Assembly (NCBI GenBank): GCA_903953565.1
Contig: CAJBKE010000004.1
Span: 1 to 64,000 of the forward strand
From: an uncultured Verrucomicrobiota bacterium
GTDB taxonomy: Bacteria > Verrucomicrobiota > Verrucomicrobiia > Chthoniobacterales > JACTMZ01
Direction: 5' to 3'
Length of the DNA: 64,000 nt
Shown: positions 61,660 through 64,000 of the stretch, piece after piece
Layout: the number at the start of each line of letters is the position of its first letter
Position numbering within the stretch: position 1 is the stretch's first letter
Made by a program: the position numbers and the translations under genes
Notes under the pieces: generated by a model
Databases searched by the model: none
What the model saw: the letters and a program-made list of their open reading frames with translations, nothing else
What the model was told of the DNA's origin: nothing

Positions 61660-62439
61660 TTACCCAAGGATCACGGGCGGCAGAGCCTCGTCATGCCGGG
61701 CGCAACATACCTCGACCGAGTCATCGCCATTCAAGGTATCCGCAACCGCCGCAACAGCCAGCTCCGTCGTGTTGCAATCGCGGCTGAGGTGACCGAGCAC
61801 GACCTGCCGGAGTCTCGCGGAGCGCGCTTTGGCCACGAGATCGGCGGCGGCGCGGTTGGAAAGGTGCCCGTGCGGAGACATGATGCGTTGCTTGATGGAA
61901 AACGGGCGCTTGGTGTCGGACTGGAGCAACTGCTCGTCGTGGTTGGCCTCGACGAAGAGACAATCGACTTCGCTCACATGATGGAGAAGGGACCGCGTGA
62001 CATGACCGAGATCGGTGAGAATGCCGATGGAAAGGGACTTGCATCGGATGGTGAAACCCACCGGGTCGACGGCATCGTGCGGGACGGAAAAAGCGGTCAC
62101 CTCGAAGGACTCCAGCGTAAATGTGCTGCCGGTGGCAAAGAGCCGCCAATCCGCGGCCAGATTGCGCTGGTCATGTCCGCGCACCTCATCCGCGGTCAGA
62201 CGCGTGGCGTAGACCGGACAACGCAGGGTTTGGAGCAAAACAGGCAGTCCGCCCGCGTGGTCGCCATGTTCGTGGGTCAGCAGAACGGCAGAGATCTGCT
62301 CCGGATCCAGACCCGCGGCGGCCAGTCGTTTCATTGTTTTTCGGGCGCTAAGACCCGCATCAATCAAGATGGCCGTGTCACCCGAGCGGAGCACGGCGGT
62401 GTTGCCGCTGCTGCCACTGCCAAGGACGATGAGTTCCAC
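61660..62439 (-). CDS. YycJ/WalJ-type metallo-beta-lactamase-fold hydrolase
   Basis: 259 residues. The metal-binding motif is LLTHEHGDHAGGLPVL (HxHxDH), preceded by GSSGNTAVLRSGDTAILIDAG, and other ligands occur in ILTDLGHVT and FVEANHDEQLL. This family includes YycJ, a DNA exonuclease linked to cell-wall regulation in Firmicutes. Its role here is unknown. It is convergent with DUF2752 and divergent from thyA. Confidence 0.9.
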   Translation of the reverse strand: MELIVLGSGSSGNTAVLRSGDTAILIDAGLSARKTMKRLAAAGLDPEQISAVLLTHEHGDHAGGLPVLLQTLRCPVYATRLTADEVRGHDQRNLAADWRLFATGSTFTLESFEVTAFSVPHDAVDPVGFTIRCKSLSIGILTDLGHVTRSLLHHVSEVDCLFVEANHDEQLLQSDTKRPFSIKQRIMSPHGHLSNRAAADLVAKARSARLRQVVLGHLSRDCNTTELAVAAVADTLNGDDSVEVCCARHDEALPPVILG

Positions 62440-62516
62440 GGCGCGAGGCTAGTGCCTCGGGATCGGGGCGACAAATCCGCTTTTTCAATCGTAGCCACTA
62501 AGCTAAAAGATCACCC

Positions 62517-63311
62517 GTGCTTGAGTACCATCGCTTGCTCAAACTGGTTCTGGAGGAGGGGCGTCCGCGCACGGACCGCACGGGGACTGGCACGATCGGC
62601 TTGTTCGGCGCTCAGGCGCGCTTCGACTTGCGGGAAAGTTTTCCACTCGTGACGACCAAAAAGGTCCATGTCAAATCGATCATCCACGAGTTGCTCTGGT
62701 TTCTTCGCGGGGAGACAAACATTCGCTATCTGAAGGACAATGGCGTCAGTATTTGGGACGAATGGGCGGATGAATATGGCGATCTTGGCCGGGTTTACGG
62801 GGCGCAATGGCGGAGTTGGCGCGGCGCGGATGGCCGCACGGTCGACCAGATCGCGGAAGCGGTAGCCATGATCCGGACCAAGCCGGACAGCCGTCGGATC
62901 ATTGTCTCCGCTTGGAATCCCGCGGAAATCGGTGAAATGGCGCTGCCACCCTGCCACGTGCTGTTCCAATTCCATGTGCAGGATGGCGGGTTGAGCTGCC
63001 AGCTGTATCAGCGCAGCGCCGACCTCTTTCTCGGCGTGCCTTTCAACATCGCCTCGTACGCCCTGCTCACCATGATGGTTGCGCAAGTTTGCGACTTGGA
63101 GCCTTTGGAATTTGTTCACACCTTCGGTGATCTGCATCTTTACTCCAACCATCTCGACCAGGCACGCGAGCAACTGTCACGCGAGCACCGCCCGCTCCCG
63201 CGGATGAGACTTAATGCGGAGCGACGCAATCTGACTGACTTCGTTTTCGAGGACTTCACGCTTGAGGGTTACGACCCGCATCCGGCCATCAAGGCCCCCG
63301 TCGCCGTATGA
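62517..63311 (+). CDS. thyA: Thymidylate synthase
   Basis: 264 residues, the same length as E. coli ThyA, starting at a GTG. The catalytic nucleophile is Cys146 in [13 protein letters not shown]; other marks are [52 protein letters not shown] and [15 protein letters not shown]. It methylates dUMP to dTMP using methylene-tetrahydrofolate. The folA start overlaps its stop by four bases (ATGA). Confidence 0.97.
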   Translation: MLEYHRLLKLVLEEGRPRTDRTGTGTIGLFGAQARFDLRESFPLVTTKKVHVKSIIHELLWFLRGETNIRYLKDNGVSIWDEWADEYGDLGRVYGAQWRSWRGADGRTVDQIAEAVAMIRTKPDSRRIIVSAWNPAEIGEMALPPCHVLFQFHVQDGGLSCQLYQRSADLFLGVPFNIASYALLTMMVAQVCDLEPLEFVHTFGDLHLYSNHLDQAREQLSREHRPLPRMRLNAERRNLTDFVFEDFTLEGYDPHPAIKAPVAV

Positions 63312-63805
63312 TCGCCGTGGCAGCCATGGCGGCCAACCGTGTTATCGGGGCCGAGGGAAAAATTCCGTGGCACCTTCCGGAGGATTTGCGGTGGTTCAAG
63401 GAGTTGACCATGGGCGGGACTTTGCTCATGGGGCGCGTCACGTATGACTCGATCGGGCGCCCGTTGCCGGGACGCCAGACGGTCGTGATGAGCCGGAAGG
63501 ATGGGCTGTGCATTCCGGGAGTGACCTGCATTCGTGATCTGAGCGGTCTGCGTGGCGCTCCGGTGCAAGGAGAAGTGTTTGTTGTGGGCGGGGCGGAGAT
63601 CTACCGCGCCGCTCTCCCTTATTGCCGCGACCTTTACCTCACCGAGGTGCGGCATGACGTCGCGGGCGATCGTAAAATGCCGATGTTCGAAGACATTTTC
63701 CGGTTTTCTGCTTTGCTGCGCGAGACGCCCGAAATGCGCATCGTTCATTATGTGAACGACGAGGTCCGCGAATTGCCGCGGACTCGCTTGGAATCGCCGC
63801 CTTGA
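63308..63805 (+). CDS. folA: Dihydrofolate reductase
   Basis: 165 residues. It has the active site [20 protein letters not shown], the cofactor-binding [20 protein letters not shown] with VVMSR, and [16 protein letters not shown]. It regenerates tetrahydrofolate for thyA, with which it is translationally coupled. Its stop abuts the end of the convergent MlaD-like gene. Confidence 0.96.
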   Translation: MIAVAAMAANRVIGAEGKIPWHLPEDLRWFKELTMGGTLLMGRVTYDSIGRPLPGRQTVVMSRKDGLCIPGVTCIRDLSGLRGAPVQGEVFVVGGAEIYRAALPYCRDLYLTEVRHDVAGDRKMPMFEDIFRFSALLRETPEMRIVHYVNDEVRELPRTRLESPP

Positions 63806-64000
63806 TCAGCGCTGCTTCTGCGAGTCCTTGTACCAAAGGACTCCGTGGCGACGCAGGTTGGCGATGAGAGCTTTGATATCGTTGGCAGTCTGGCGGTCGT
63901 TGAGCAGCATGGGCAGGGGCCCGGACCCGGTTCTGGCCGAAAGCATCAGTTTGCGGGCATCAGCCGCCGCCGCCTGAAGGTCCTTGGTTGTCTGGTTGAT
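63806..64000 (-). CDS. 3' end of a probable MlaD/MCE-family protein (partial)
   Basis: Only the last 64 residues lie in the window; the gene starts beyond the right edge. They read as a helical region (INQTTKDLQAAAADARKLML) followed by a short Gly/Pro stretch, GPLPMLLNDRQTANDIKALI and ANLRRHGVLWYKDSQKQR. The ending with NLRRHGVL-x-YKD is typical of MlaD-type substrate-binding proteins of phospholipid transport in this phylum. The rest is needed to be sure. Confidence 0.6.
   Translation of the reverse strand: MNQTTKDLQAAAADARKLMLSARTGSGPLPMLLNDRQTANDIKALIANLRRHGVLWYKDSQKQR

Overview
The window looks like chromosomal DNA from a high-GC, Gram-negative member of the Verrucomicrobiota, perhaps close to the Chthoniobacterales/Terrimicrobium side. 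The reasons are very large autotransporter-repeat proteins ending in PEP-CTERM tails, an exosortase fused to an EpsI-like domain, a lipid A kinase gene (lpxK), and weak Shine-Dalgarno signals at many starts. This placement is inference from gene content; there is no rRNA gene in the window. No mobile element, CRISPR array or tRNA was seen.

Positions 1-26353 are a surface/exopolysaccharide region. It holds two giant beta-strand-repeat PEP-CTERM proteins (2-4795, 5386-7782), a small zinc-ribbon membrane protein, and an exosortase (10571-12178, minus). The exosortase is bracketed by two mutually paralogous membrane-anchored repeat proteins (8459-10237 minus; 12354-14117 plus). Next come a BspA-type leucine-rich-repeat protein, a 51-residue secreted peptide, a classical PEP-CTERM protein and a strong intrinsic terminator. 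A plus-strand export set follows: O-antigen-ligase-like polymerase, outer-membrane barrel, Wza-like export protein, Wzc-like tyrosine kinase, UDP-glucose dehydrogenase and UDP-xylose synthase. Together these can polymerise, export and anchor a polymer and sort PEP-CTERM proteins, but no glycosyltransferase is present.

Positions 26407-37906 are mostly housekeeping: glycogen phosphorylase, an FAD oxidoreductase with a flippase-like membrane protein, a truncated RibD-like reductase, a 48-residue membrane protein, then rpmI-rplT-pheS-pheT with structured intergenic RNA. A very likely 6S RNA with its own terminator lies between pheT and carA, and an FHA protein follows carA.

Positions 37913-50956 hold a WYL regulator, a PerM/AI-2E transporter, lpxK-thrB (minus), transketolase followed by an exported GH13 amylase, a periplasmic binding protein, mscL, an SDR protein, an exported OB-fold-like protein, riboflavin synthase and a 3D-domain lipoprotein.

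Positions 50967-64000 hold a DCC/lipase-maturation-factor fusion divergent from a class A penicillin-binding protein whose transpeptidase motifs look degenerate. A minus-strand operon (redoxin, glgX, FAD oxidoreductase, type III polyketide synthase) follows, then a GYF/Yip1 protein with a DUF2752 partner, a YycJ-type metallo-hydrolase, thyA-folA, and the 3' end of a probable MlaD/MCE gene.

The most interesting items are the exosortase with its flanking paralogous repeat proteins, the PBP with an apparently dead transpeptidase, the 6S RNA, and the structured RNA between rpmI, rplT and pheS.
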